A stretch of DNA of 64,000 nt from Roseiconus nitratireducens (GTDB taxonomy: Bacteria > Planctomycetota > Planctomycetia > Pirellulales > Pirellulaceae): positions 1-64,000 of the forward strand of contig NZ_VWOX01000013.1 of assembly GCF_008629675.1 (NCBI RefSeq), read 5' to 3'. The translations under genes were made by a program, and so were the position numbers. A model generated the notes under the pieces. It was not told where the DNA came from. It did no database searches and saw only the letters and a list, made by a program, of their open reading frames with translations. This document shows, piece by piece, positions 18,155 through 26,876 of this stretch. The first letter of the stretch is position 1. Each line of letters starts with the position of its first letter.

Positions 18155-19378
18155 TTGCTGTTGAACCAATCCATAGGGAGCAATCGTTCGCTCGGATCGA
18201 TCATCGGTCTGGGAACTTCGGTGCCAGGTCAATCGGTTGACCAGGACGATGCGTTAGCCATGTCCAGCGACATCATCTGCGAAGACGAACGTCAGAGACG
18301 TTTGATGCGGATGCTGTTCCGCAAATCCGGTGTCTCCAGTCGGCGGACAGTGATTCCCTGGAAGACCGCCTATTTCTGGAACCGCCAGCGTTCTCCCCAG
18401 GGGCGCGGACCGGGCACCGGGGATCGGATGTCCCTGTACGAACGTTATGCACCGCAGCTGGCGACCGAGGCTTGCCGCCAGGCGATGGCGATGGATCCCA
18501 GCGCGGTCAGGCACACGGTGATGAAGGAACGTTTGGAGCAGTACGATCCGCTGGGCTCCGACAACGACGTCGAATCTGACGGATTCGGACCGCTATCCCA
18601 ACCGGTGCCGGTCGATCCCAGCAGTGTTACCCATCTGGTCACGGTTTCGTGCACCGGATTTGCGGCGCCTGGTCTGGATTGGCATCTGTTCGACGCGTTG
18701 GGGTTGTCCCCTTCCGTCCAGCGGGTGCAGGTCGGATTCATGGGGTGTCATGGGGCGATCAACGGGATGCGTACCGCCCGCGGTCTGGCGGCGGCGGACC
18801 CCGACGCCGTGGTGCTGCTGTGCGCGGTGGAGTTGTGCAGTTTGCACTATCGGATGAGCTGGGAGAACGAGGCGATGGTCGGCAACGCCCTGTTCGCCGA
18901 CGGTTCGGCGGCCGCGGTGGTGGTCGGCGCTAATCGGGTGGCCGATTTCCCGGAAGCGATCCCGATCATCGACAGCGCGTCGATTCGTATCCCGGACAGC
19001 GACGATCAAATGTCGTGGCGGATCGGTGATCACGGTTTTGACATGACCTTGACGGGACAGGTTCCCGTCAGCATCGAAGGGCATTTGCAGGCCTGGTTGA
19101 GCGACTGGTTGCGACCGCACGGATTGTCGCCGTCGGACATTGGCGATTGGATCGTTCACCCGGGCGGTCCGCGGATTCTGGACGCCACCGAGGCGGCATT
19201 GGGATTGAAGCCTTGTGATTTGCAGCGGAGTCGGGACGTGTTGTCGGAATTGGGCAACATGTCGTCGCCCACCGTCCTGTTCGTTCTGCAGCGTTCACTA
19301 AAAGCGGGGCGTAGCGGGCCCCGAGTGGTCTTGGCATTCGGACCGGGCCTGGTCGCCGAAGCGACGCTGCTGGGCTGA
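18155..19378 (+). CDS. Type III polyketide synthase
   Basis: Chalcone-synthase-like homodimeric ketosynthase that extends an acyl-CoA starter with malonyl-CoA. The catalytic triad can be placed: Cys198 in FMGCHGAING, His335 in WIVHPGGP and Asn368 in LGNMSSP (numbering from the TTG at 18155). 407 residues fits the family. The N-terminal SIIGLGTSVPGQ is the conserved first strand, so the start must be upstream of the first ATG. TTG at 18155 or 18161 is used, the latter 7 nt after GGGCGGA. No tailoring genes adjoin it. Product is unpredictable; alkylresorcinol or alkylpyrone types are common in bacteria. Confidence 0.92.
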   Translation: MLLNQSIGSNRSLGSIIGLGTSVPGQSVDQDDALAMSSDIICEDERQRRLMRMLFRKSGVSSRRTVIPWKTAYFWNRQRSPQGRGPGTGDRMSLYERYAPQLATEACRQAMAMDPSAVRHTVMKERLEQYDPLGSDNDVESDGFGPLSQPVPVDPSSVTHLVTVSCTGFAAPGLDWHLFDALGLSPSVQRVQVGFMGCHGAINGMRTARGLAAADPDAVVLLCAVELCSLHYRMSWENEAMVGNALFADGSAAAVVVGANRVADFPEAIPIIDSASIRIPDSDDQMSWRIGDHGFDMTLTGQVPVSIEGHLQAWLSDWLRPHGLSPSDIGDWIVHPGGPRILDATEAALGLKPCDLQRSRDVLSELGNMSSPTVLFVLQRSLKAGRSGPRVVLAFGPGLVAEATLLG

Positions 19379-19555
19379 GTGAACTGCGGGGCGAACTGCG
19401 GGTCGAACGGGGAACTCGCATTTCGGCTTGTTCCCGCCGCCGATTTTGCTAGGCTTTTGGGTCCGCGCGGGTTCCGCGCCGCATCGCCAAAGAGCGAAAA
19501 TACAATTTTTATCCGAGGCCGAACGATCGGCAAAAACCTGTGGAGAATGAACTAG

Positions 19556-19645
19556 GTGGGTACCAAGAAGACTGGGAAAGGACGAAGAAAGGTAGGCCGT
19601 AAAAAACGACGCATGCGCAGCAAGATCCGCCACCGCAAGAAGTGA
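19556..19645 (+). CDS. 29-residue basic peptide, AURKAIP1/COX24-type ribosomal protein (bS22/mS38-like)
   Basis: A GTG-started frame of 29 codons encodes an almost purely basic peptide: it begins MGTKKTGKGRRKVG and ends MRSKIRHRKK. The composition and the C-terminal RxxR-HRKK pattern resemble the AURKAIP1/COX24 family, which includes mycobacterial bS22 and mitochondrial mS38 on the small ribosomal subunit. GGAGAA at 19542-19547 is a plausible ribosome-binding site at about 8-10 nt. It is far below usual gene-finding thresholds. A terminator follows at 19857. Assignment rests on composition and pattern only. Confidence 0.65.
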   Translation: MGTKKTGKGRRKVGRKKRRMRSKIRHRKK

Positions 19646-20002
19646 TCGACGCGGCGGCGGCGCCGTGGAAGCGACCAGAATTGGGCGCTCCGCGGAAGCC
19701 AGGTCCCGCCGGAGCCAGGTCCCGCCAAAGTCTGGGAGCTGGGCACCACCGACTGGCGACAATGGTCGTCTACGAATCGGCGGTTCGCGAATTCCCGCTG
19801 GTTGGTTACTGCGGGGGCCCAGCGTCGCCCTTGGCGTCGATCACACAGGTACGAAAACGGCCGCGGGCCCAACTGCGGTCGTTTTTTTATTGGGTCGATG
19901 GGTTCATTCCCGCGACTGGACCGTGTCCCTAGAATGCGTCGGCTTCCCCCAAGGCAATCGTCGTCGATTCGAAAACGTTCATTCGGTTAAAGCAAAACTC
20001 AC
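19646..20002. other. Non-coding stretch ending in a terminator
   Basis: About 210 bp follow the 29-residue gene before the terminator at 19857-19888. They contain several short inverted segments and a direct repeat (AGCCAGGTCCCGCC twice near 19694-19725). This could be a structured 3' UTR or small RNA; I cannot name a family. The remaining 110 bp precede the rhomboid gene. Confidence 0.4.
19857..19888 (+). terminator. Rho-independent terminator
   Basis: ACGGCCGC pairs with GCGGTCGT around a 10-nt loop and is followed by seven T. It closes the transcript of the small basic peptide. Confidence 0.8.
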
Positions 20003-20926
20003 ATGGGCCTGTACGACCGCGACTACGGCCGGGACGATGAAACAACCCCCTGGGACCAGCAGCGGCGGACTCAGGTGCCCAAGAGCATGACGATCATTCT
20101 GGTCGTCGTGACGGTGGTGATTTTTTTCGCCGATATGCTGTCGATGCAGCAGGTCGCCCCCGGTGTTCGGGCCAGTCGATTCGTCGAGTGGTTCGGGTGC
20201 TGGAAAGACACTTTGATCAGCCCGTGGAAGTGGTACCAGTTCATCAGCTACGGGTTTTTGCACGACCAGAACAACATTTTTCACATCGCGTTCAACATGT
20301 TCGGCCTGTTCGTGTTCGGCCGACCGGTGGAAGATCGGCTGGGGCGGTGGGAGTTTCTGCGGTTTTATCTGGTTTCCATGTTGGCCGGTGGGATCGTGGG
20401 CTGTCTGACCTACTGGGTGATGGGCGTTCCCAACGGGGTGGTGATTGGTGCCAGCGGGTCCGTGATCGCGGTGACGATCTTGTTTGCTTGCTTTTATCCG
20501 CATGTGAACATCCTGCTGATGATGGTCTTTCCCGTCAAAGCCTGGATCGTGGCGGTCATCTTCGTGGTCAGCAACCTGTTGGGATCGCTGACCATGTTGA
20601 GCGGAAACGCGGCGGGGGGCGGGACCGCGTTCACCGTGCACGTAGCCGGTGCGGCGTTCGCCTTGCTGTACTTTTTCCAGGGCTGGAACTTGAAGTGGTT
20701 GGACTTCAGCGGTCGAGGGGATGAACTGAAGCGGTCGATGCGGCGGACCAAATTGAAGATTCACGATCCGGACGCCAAGTTGCGTCGTGAGGAAGACGAT
20801 GTGGATCGGATTTTGGCCAAGATCCACGAATCCGGTGAGGGGAGTCTGACTCGTTCCGAACGGAAGACCTTGGAGCGACACAGTCGCCGCCAGCGAGAGA
20901 ACCGCAATCGCGGAAATCGTCCCTGA
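20003..20926 (+). CDS. Rhomboid-family intramembrane serine protease
   Basis: 307 residues with six hydrophobic segments between about 27 and 228. The catalytic dyad is Ser151 in GASGS and His213 in TVHVAGA. An HIAFNMFGLFVFG segment supplies the conserved H-x-x-x-N helix. The C-terminal 75 residues are hydrophilic, Arg/Lys/Glu-rich and probably cytoplasmic. Cleaves transmembrane substrates within the membrane; substrate unknown. The last three residues of the signature and the fold leave little doubt about the family. Confidence 0.93.
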   Translation: MGLYDRDYGRDDETTPWDQQRRTQVPKSMTIILVVVTVVIFFADMLSMQQVAPGVRASRFVEWFGCWKDTLISPWKWYQFISYGFLHDQNNIFHIAFNMFGLFVFGRPVEDRLGRWEFLRFYLVSMLAGGIVGCLTYWVMGVPNGVVIGASGSVIAVTILFACFYPHVNILLMMVFPVKAWIVAVIFVVSNLLGSLTMLSGNAAGGGTAFTVHVAGAAFALLYFFQGWNLKWLDFSGRGDELKRSMRRTKLKIHDPDAKLRREEDDVDRILAKIHESGEGSLTRSERKTLERHSRRQRENRNRGNRP

Positions 20927-21042
20927 CCGCGGGAACGACGGCTGAACGTGACGCCGGCATTGCGCTACAATCCGTGCCCGGGACGCATGGTCCAAGCGAT
21001 CCGTCCCATCCCAACAATCGCCTTGATTCAGGAGGATGACCG

Positions 21043-21699
21043 ATGAGCCCACTCGCGGACCCCCAACGTCTTACCGTCCGTTTTCAACGCCGCCAACGGA
21101 TATTCCAAGGTCGCCAACGGGTCTCAACAGGGACGCTGTCTGTGGCCGTGCTGTTGCTGCTGGCGGGGATGGGATCGGTGCGGGCGGCCGGACCGGAACA
21201 GCCGCTGGAAGTCGGTGCCAAGGCGCCCGATTTCGAATTGCCCGTTCAGGGTGAGGAGACCTACCTGCGTCTGTCCGACATGTTGGCCGATGGCCCTGTG
21301 GTGGTGATCTTTTTGCGGGGGTACCCCGGGTATCAGTGCGGCATCTGCAACCGTCAGGTGGGGTCGCTGATCAATCGGGCCGCAGCGTTGGGCAAGGCAA
21401 CGGGGAATCAACCACGCCGCGTCGTGCTGATCTATCCGGGCGAGGAAGATCGTCTGGAACGTCACGCCGACCAGTTCCTCGGTTCGCGGCGGTTGCCGGA
21501 ACCACTGGTGATGGTCCGCGATCCGGGGTTGCAGACGGTGACCGAATGGGGTTTGCGATGGGACGAGCCGCGAGAAACCGCCTATCCGGCAACTTACGTG
21601 ATCGGGCCGGGACGCCGCGTCCAGTGGGCGAAAGTGAGCGAGTCGCATGCCGGGCGGTCGACTGTCGAAGAGGTGCTGCAGGCGATTCGACGTCGGTAA
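21043..21699 (+). CDS. Exported AhpC/TSA-type redoxin
   Basis: 218 residues. A long basic leader and hydrophobic stretch (about 33-48) ending VRA-AG indicate export. The thioredoxin-fold domain starts at VGAKAPDFELP and has RGYPGYQCGIC with Cys99 and Cys102 as a CxxC pair. Peroxiredoxins of this group reduce peroxides through the first Cys; the CGIC pair may instead make a thiol-disulphide oxidoreductase. GGAGGA at 21030-21035 supports the start. Confidence 0.85.
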   Translation: MSPLADPQRLTVRFQRRQRIFQGRQRVSTGTLSVAVLLLLAGMGSVRAAGPEQPLEVGAKAPDFELPVQGEETYLRLSDMLADGPVVVIFLRGYPGYQCGICNRQVGSLINRAAALGKATGNQPRRVVLIYPGEEDRLERHADQFLGSRRLPEPLVMVRDPGLQTVTEWGLRWDEPRETAYPATYVIGPGRRVQWAKVSESHAGRSTVEEVLQAIRRR

Positions 21700-21827
21700 G
21701 CCAGCGTCGCATCACCACCGCCCGCGTCGACGTTGTTCCCCGAAGCGAAAAGCTTGCGACTTCGGCCGCCGGCGAATCACCGAATGAAGTTTTGCATTCC
21801 TCAGGAAATTTGCGGAGTCTTGGTAGC

Positions 21828-23063
21828 GTGACAGCACGGATTCATATTGTCGGCATCGGAGATGACGGACTGGAAGGATTGACCGGACATGCCAAGTCGT
21901 TGATCGCGTCGGCGGAGGTTCTGGTCGGAGCGGCGACGCTGCTGCAGCGAATTCCGGAAGATCATCCGGCGCAAAAGTTGGCCTGTGACGGCGGGCTGCA
22001 GGAGATCCAGGACTGTTTGCGCGACCTTCCCGATCGGCCGACGGTGATCTTGGCCGACGGTGATCCACTGTTCTATGGCATCGCAAGGTTCTTGACCGAA
22101 GTCATCGGCAAGGAACATGTCGAGATTGTTCCCCACGTCAGCAGCATGCAGTTGGCGTTCGCCCGGGTCAAAGAAAGTTGGGATGATGCCTACCTGACCA
22201 ATCTGGCCGTTCAGCCGCTGGACCGCGTGGTGGAACAGATCCGTTCCGCCGAACGCGTCGGGTTGTTCACCACCGAAGCGATTCCGCCGGCGGCCGTTGC
22301 CGAAGCCCTGTTGGACCGTCGCATCGATTACTTTCACGCCTACGTCTGCGAGAATCTGGGCACCCCCAACGAGACCGTCACGCAGGGCGACCTGCAGTCG
22401 ATCCGCGGCCAAACGTTTTCTCCGTTGAACGTGATGGTGCTGATCCGCCGGACCGGTGCCGCCGATTTGCCCAAGGGGCAGTGGCGTCGCCGTTTGTTTG
22501 GCAACCCCGACGAGGTGTTCCTTCAATCTCGGCCCAAACGTGGGCTGATGACGCCGTCGGAAGTGCGGTGCATCGCGCTGGCCGAATTGGAGTTGCAACC
22601 GGAAACGGTGATGTGGGATGTGGGGGCGGGAAGCGGAGCTCTGGCGATCGAGGCGGCGGGCATCGCCCACGCCGGAAAGGTATACGCCATTGAGATGGAT
22701 GCCGAGGACTACAGTTTGATGCTGGAGAATGCCAGCCGATTCGAGGTGCCGTCGCTGGTGCCCGTCCATGGTCGGGCACCGGAGGCGTGGAAGGACTTGC
22801 CCAGTCCGTCGGCGGTATTTGTTGGCGGGACGGGACGGATCGTCCCCGCCCTGGTCGCGGCGGCCGCCGAGCGGATGGCGTCCGGTCGGATCGTGATCAA
22901 CGTGTCCAGCCCCGACAACCTGGTTGCCGTGCAGGCGACCTTGGACCAGGCAGGGTTTCAGGTGGAGGTGCGAATGATCAACATCGCGCGCGGCCAGCAC
23001 CAGATGGACCGGGTGCGATTCGAAGCCATGAACCCGACGTTCTTGATTGTCGGCGGCCGCTGA
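21828..23063 (+). CDS. cobL: Precorrin-6Y C5,15-methyltransferase/decarboxylase (CbiE-CbiT fusion)
   Basis: Corrin-ring enzyme of cobalamin synthesis, methylating C5 and C15 and decarboxylating the C12 acetate. The first half (to about residue 210) is a tetrapyrrole methylase: VGIGDDGLEGLT and VILADGDPLFYGI. The second half is a Rossmann methyltransferase (CbiT): VMWDVGAGSGALAIEAA binds SAM. 411 residues from a GTG at 21828 matches CobL. The frame is open further upstream, but that part overlaps the redoxin gene in another phase. No other cob genes are in the window. Confidence 0.92.
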   Translation: MTARIHIVGIGDDGLEGLTGHAKSLIASAEVLVGAATLLQRIPEDHPAQKLACDGGLQEIQDCLRDLPDRPTVILADGDPLFYGIARFLTEVIGKEHVEIVPHVSSMQLAFARVKESWDDAYLTNLAVQPLDRVVEQIRSAERVGLFTTEAIPPAAVAEALLDRRIDYFHAYVCENLGTPNETVTQGDLQSIRGQTFSPLNVMVLIRRTGAADLPKGQWRRRLFGNPDEVFLQSRPKRGLMTPSEVRCIALAELELQPETVMWDVGAGSGALAIEAAGIAHAGKVYAIEMDAEDYSLMLENASRFEVPSLVPVHGRAPEAWKDLPSPSAVFVGGTGRIVPALVAAAAERMASGRIVINVSSPDNLVAVQATLDQAGFQVEVRMINIARGQHQMDRVRFEAMNPTFLIVGGR

Positions 23064-23092
23064 ATCGGACGGTGCGACCGACTCGTCGGTAA

Positions 23093-23270
23093 CCTTCACC
23101 CTCCTTTTCAATGAGGCTCGGGCGCAAGGATGGCCCGTCTACTCGCTGAAGCGGTGTTGCTGTCGCCGCTTCGCGGCTGGTGTTTTGGGCAGCCGTTTCC
23201 GTCGGCTGACGCCGACGGCAGGGGGCTTTCGCCGCTTCGCGGCTCGAGCGCTCGCAGAACTGCACGACTC
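23093..23270. repeat. Repeat-rich intergenic region (family D hairpins, family B remnant)
   Basis: CTTCACCCTCC at 23094-23104 matches the end of the MITE-like element but has no partner. TGTCGCCGCTTCGCGGCTGG at 23161-23180 and a variant at 23228-23247 are short hairpins related to those at 49873-50018. Confidence 0.6.
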
Positions 23271-23281
23271 GACGGACGGCG

Positions 23282-23947
23282 TCAGGACTCCAACCGTTTC
23301 AGCCGGGCTTCCAGATCATCGATCCGATCGGTGACCGCGTCCAGTCGAGCGATCAAGGCGTCGACGGCATTGCGGTTTTCCTGGGGTGCCTGAGCGGCCT
23401 GCTTTTCGACGCGCGCCTGCAGGTGTTGTCGTTCTTCAGGCGGGTACAGCGTGTGGGCGAAGGTTTGTCCCCGGCCGGGAGGAGACAGTGCTTCAACCAG
23501 GCCTTTGGCGATCAATGAGTCGATGACTTGCTTGGTCGCGTCCAGGTCATCGATGCTGTGCATGCGCGATGCCCGCGTCCGCAATTCGCCCAGGGTTTGG
23601 GGTCCTCGAAGCAGCAGTTCCGTGATGATCGCCGCCTGCGGGTTGTCCAGTTCCAGCCAGTCGTAAGCGGCATGACGGAACTTGGTCACCCGTCCGTTGC
23701 CCTGGATTTCTCGGGCGGCTCCCACGCCCCGCAGTTCGTCCAGGGCATTCAGGACGTCCGTTTCATCCAGTTTCATTTGCGGCGCGCGGTTCGACTTTTG
23801 GTTGCAACCGCTAATCAATGCCGACGCGGTCATCGGGTAGTTGTCCGGGGTCGTCTTGGCCTTTTCGACCAGCACGCCCAGAACGCGTCGGGCGTTAGCC
23901 GAAATGGGTTGGGGCTGTTGCTTGTCTTCGCCGCTGGGATCTGACAT
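23282..23947 (-). CDS. YceH-family (DUF480) winged-helix protein
   Basis: 221 residues from the ATG at 23947. Residues 20-190 hold two winged-helix units of the DUF480 family: ARRVLGVLVEKAKTTPDNYPMT at the start, CNQKSNR in the first unit, RGPQTLGELRTR in the second. The tail ends in a coiled-coil-like helix. Function of the family is unclear. It lies 80 nt after dihydroorotase on the same strand and may share its transcript. Confidence 0.9.
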   Translation of the reverse strand: MSDPSGEDKQQPQPISANARRVLGVLVEKAKTTPDNYPMTASALISGCNQKSNRAPQMKLDETDVLNALDELRGVGAAREIQGNGRVTKFRHAAYDWLELDNPQAAIITELLLRGPQTLGELRTRASRMHSIDDLDATKQVIDSLIAKGLVEALSPPGRGQTFAHTLYPPEERQHLQARVEKQAAQAPQENRNAVDALIARLDAVTDRIDDLEARLKRLES

Positions 23948-24027
23948 GAACGAATTCGCTGTGAGGAAGGGAAGCCGAAAGCCGTCTCGGCGTCGGGCTC
24001 TCATTCTAGCGAGCTTGCGATCGGTGT

Positions 24028-25377
24028 TCAGCCCACCCCGATTCCGTCGGGCGTGTTCCAGAAGCCGCCCCGCGAATGGTCGAACTTCAATTTGCCACCG
24101 CGGACCGATTCATCCATGCCCTGGTCCGCATCAAAGACTTTGCGTCCGGCGAGGTAGGTCGCGACGGGCCATCCACGAAGCGTGACGCCGTCCCACGGAC
24201 TCCATTTCGATTTGGTCCACTGCTCGGCGTCATGAATCGTTTTCTCACGCTGCAAATCGACCAGGACCAGGTCGGCATCGTATCCGGTCTGGATCCGACC
24301 TTTGCCGACGATTCCCCACACCCGAGCGGGCGCGTCACACATCCAGGATGCGACTTGTTGCAGCGTGCAGCGGTCTTGGGTCACCTGATCCAGCATCAAA
24401 GCCAGGCTGTTCTCGACGGCAGGCAAACCGGACGGGCTGGCCGGATACGGCTGCGATTTCTCTTCCAGCGTGTGCGGGGCGTGGTCGGTCGCAATCACCT
24501 GGACCGTTCCATCGAGTAACGCGTCAAACAGTGCCGCGTTGTCCTCCGCCGTTTTGATCGACGGATTCATTTGGACCCGAGAACCCAGCCGCGGATAATC
24601 GTCGACATTGAAGAACAAGTGATGGGGGCAGACTTCCGCGGTCACCCAAGGACGGGCGTCGCGGATCAGCGGAAGTTCATCGGCCGTGGAAACGTGCAGG
24701 ACGTGGAACCGATGTTGATGCCGCGTTGCCAGGTCGATGGCCCGCCGTGTGGAGATCACGGCTGCCTGTCGATCGCGAATCCGCGAATGGTCCGCGATGT
24801 CGGTGGTTCCCTGGAGTCGTTCCGCATTGGCACGCACGGTCGTTTCGTCTTCGCAGTGGGCACAGATCGGCAGCGTCGTTTCGGCGAAGATGCGCTCGAG
24901 CGCCGCCTGGACGTCCACCAACAGGTTCCCCGTGCTGCTGCCAATAAAGATCTTGATCCCGGGGACGTCGGTTGCGGCGGCCAATTCGGCGGCGTTGTCG
25001 GGTGTCGCACCGATATAAAAGCCGTAGTTCACCAGCGACTTTTGCGCGGCCAGACTTTCTTTGGCTCGAACACCCTCCAAAGTCACCGCGGGCGGTTTGG
25101 TGTTGGGCATCTCCAAGAATGAGGTGACGCCGCCGGCGGCGCAAGCCCGACTGGCCGCGGCCAAATCTTCTTTATGTTCCAGGCCGGGTTCGCGGAAATG
25201 GACTTGGTCGTCGATCACGCCGGGCATCAGGTGCAACCCGTCGCAGGCAACGGTTTCGTCCGCGTTGACGTGTCCGGCATCCGGATCCAGGATGCGACCG
25301 TCTTCGACAAGCACCGATGCGATGCGGATCTGGTCCGGAAAGACGACCGAGGCGTTTCGGAAGAGCGTGCGTGCCAT
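24028..25377 (-). CDS. pyrC: Dihydroorotase
   Basis: Third step of pyrimidine synthesis, closing carbamoyl-aspartate to dihydroorotate. Amidohydrolase fold, 449 residues from the ATG at 25377. Visible motifs: [22 protein letters not shown] (candidate carboxylated Lys), CAHCEDE, HVLHVST and ATDHAPHT with the catalytic Asp. The first metal motif is Q-V-H where most dihydroorotases have H-x-H. The same change occurs in relatives such as Bacteroidetes enzymes, so the enzyme is probably active. Confidence 0.92.
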   Translation of the reverse strand: MARTLFRNASVVFPDQIRIASVLVEDGRILDPDAGHVNADETVACDGLHLMPGVIDDQVHFREPGLEHKEDLAAASRACAAGGVTSFLEMPNTKPPAVTLEGVRAKESLAAQKSLVNYGFYIGATPDNAAELAAATDVPGIKIFIGSSTGNLLVDVQAALERIFAETTLPICAHCEDETTVRANAERLQGTTDIADHSRIRDRQAAVISTRRAIDLATRHQHRFHVLHVSTADELPLIRDARPWVTAEVCPHHLFFNVDDYPRLGSRVQMNPSIKTAEDNAALFDALLDGTVQVIATDHAPHTLEEKSQPYPASPSGLPAVENSLALMLDQVTQDRCTLQQVASWMCDAPARVWGIVGKGRIQTGYDADLVLVDLQREKTIHDAEQWTKSKWSPWDGVTLRGWPVATYLAGRKVFDADQGMDESVRGGKLKFDHSRGGFWNTPDGIGVG

Positions 25378-25514
25378 GGCGTAGTGTGTCACACGGTAGC
25401 GTGGGGGAATGACCGGTGCCGACAAGTTAACGCCGATGTCGTGATGGGGCCAGGGTCCCCGGGGGCGGGGAGAACTGCCCGATCGCTCCCGATGTCCGTG
25501 AGCCGCGGAGACGT

Positions 25515-25565
25515 GCTGGCGGAGCCAGCGTGCAGTGCGTTCCCGGGCGGGAGCCCAGGAACGAG
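25515..25565. repeat. Interspersed palindromic repeat (family C), copy 3
   Basis: Same order of parts as 3965-4016: GCTGGCGGAGCCAGC, GCAGTGCGTT, then CCCGGGCGGGAGCCCAGG and AACGAG. It ends next to the stop codon of the exported protein at 25569. Confidence 0.78.
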
Positions 25566-25568
25566 ACG

Positions 25569-26654
25569 CTAGCGATACTTGGCGCGTTCTTTGGCGCTCA
25601 CGCGAATATCGAATCGATCTTCGTAACGGCTGGTCTCGTTGACGAACGTGATCGAAGCGTCCTGGTTTTCCAACTGGAACTTGTCGATCGGCGGCGGAGT
25701 GATCGGCTGGATCGAGTAGAACTCGAACAACGAAATCAGTTGCCGAGTGGGCTTCGCCTCGGGAGCTCGCTGACGCTCCGCAATGGTCCTGGGATCGTCG
25801 ATTTCCGATTCCTCGCTTGGATCTCCCCAGTGTTCGATCCGCACGGGAAGTCCTTTTCCAAAGTCGGAATCCGGTTCATTGTCCGCGGTGACGGCAACGT
25901 GCACGCGGGTCGGATACAGGGCGGGCCACTTGTCACCGCGAAGGTCCTGTTCAATGGTTTCGCGTCGTGAGGATTTGAGGTTTCCGACGATCACGTACAA
26001 GCGACGTCCATCAAGTTGGCTGAGTCCGAGGTGGAGGTCGTAGTCGCGGCGGATCGTATCCAGCATTTCGGTCAGCCCCCCGACCTTCATGCTGGGCTTG
26101 ATGCGGTCTTGGCGGCGGAGGGTTCGCGCGCCTTCGTCCAGCCAGCCGACATCCACGCGCGTCAACGAAACTTCGTCACCGATTTCGGTCCGCGTCCAAG
26201 CCAGCCGTCCGTCACTGACCTGGTGCAACGTGTGTTTGCCTTCACCGTCCATCATTGTCATTTGCATCGCGAACCGACCGGTGCCGCCGCCGACCTGGGT
26301 GTACGTTCCCACGCCCACGATTTCACGTCCTGCCGCGCGGACGCGTTGCCGGACTTTTCCGTCGAAAGCCGGTCCGTTCGCCAACCGGTCGATCACCTGT
26401 TCGATCAGAGACAATGCCGGGAGTTCGTTGGCAGGATCGGACGGCTGCTGAAAGGCGGCTGGGGAGGTGAGATCCGTCGCCAATTCAGTGGCCAGGTCAG
26501 TCCGGGGCGGGATCGGCAGGTCGGACTGGGCCACCGCCGACGACCCACAGACGATCAGCAACCCGACGGCCAGCCAGGGCCGCGACAATGATCGCGTGAA
26601 ACAATGTTTCACACCGTCGTGCAGGACGTTGGGGTTGTGCCGAACGATCTTCAT
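25569..26654 (-). CDS. Exported protein with LolA-like beta region
   Basis: 361 residues from the ATG at 26654. A signal peptide ends near SSAVAQ (about 43). The region 90-260 alternates polar strands (for example [18 protein letters not shown] and [12 protein letters not shown]), which resembles outer-membrane lipoprotein carrier LolA/LolB folds. I see no lipobox. This fold call is weak, and no function is assigned. Transcribed singly, away from the lipoprotein cluster. Confidence 0.65.
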   Translation of the reverse strand: MKIVRHNPNVLHDGVKHCFTRSLSRPWLAVGLLIVCGSSAVAQSDLPIPPRTDLATELATDLTSPAAFQQPSDPANELPALSLIEQVIDRLANGPAFDGKVRQRVRAAGREIVGVGTYTQVGGGTGRFAMQMTMMDGEGKHTLHQVSDGRLAWTRTEIGDEVSLTRVDVGWLDEGARTLRRQDRIKPSMKVGGLTEMLDTIRRDYDLHLGLSQLDGRRLYVIVGNLKSSRRETIEQDLRGDKWPALYPTRVHVAVTADNEPDSDFGKGLPVRIEHWGDPSEESEIDDPRTIAERQRAPEAKPTRQLISLFEFYSIQPITPPPIDKFQLENQDASITFVNETSRYEDRFDIRVSAKERAKYR

Positions 26655-26876
26655 GGTCGGGTTATGGCGATTTTTCCAAAGAATCGGGACGCGAAGTGCC
26701 GATGCTGATTCCACGTGGCCGGTCTATCGGTGTTGCGGAGCGGATCGTAGTTGCGATTCCCTCCGCACGTCCAGCCAGATCGCTGACACGAAAGACAGCT
26801 TTGAAACTTCAGCCCAGGCGGGATTGCCCCGCGAACCGCATTCGAGCGCGGTACTACCCAAGGAATGGGGGAAAAG

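Noticed and set aside
21336-21827. N-terminal extension of the CobL frame by 164 residues
   Set aside because: This stretch is the shifted phase of the redoxin gene. The conserved methylase start (RIHIVGIGDDG) follows immediately after the GTG at 21828.
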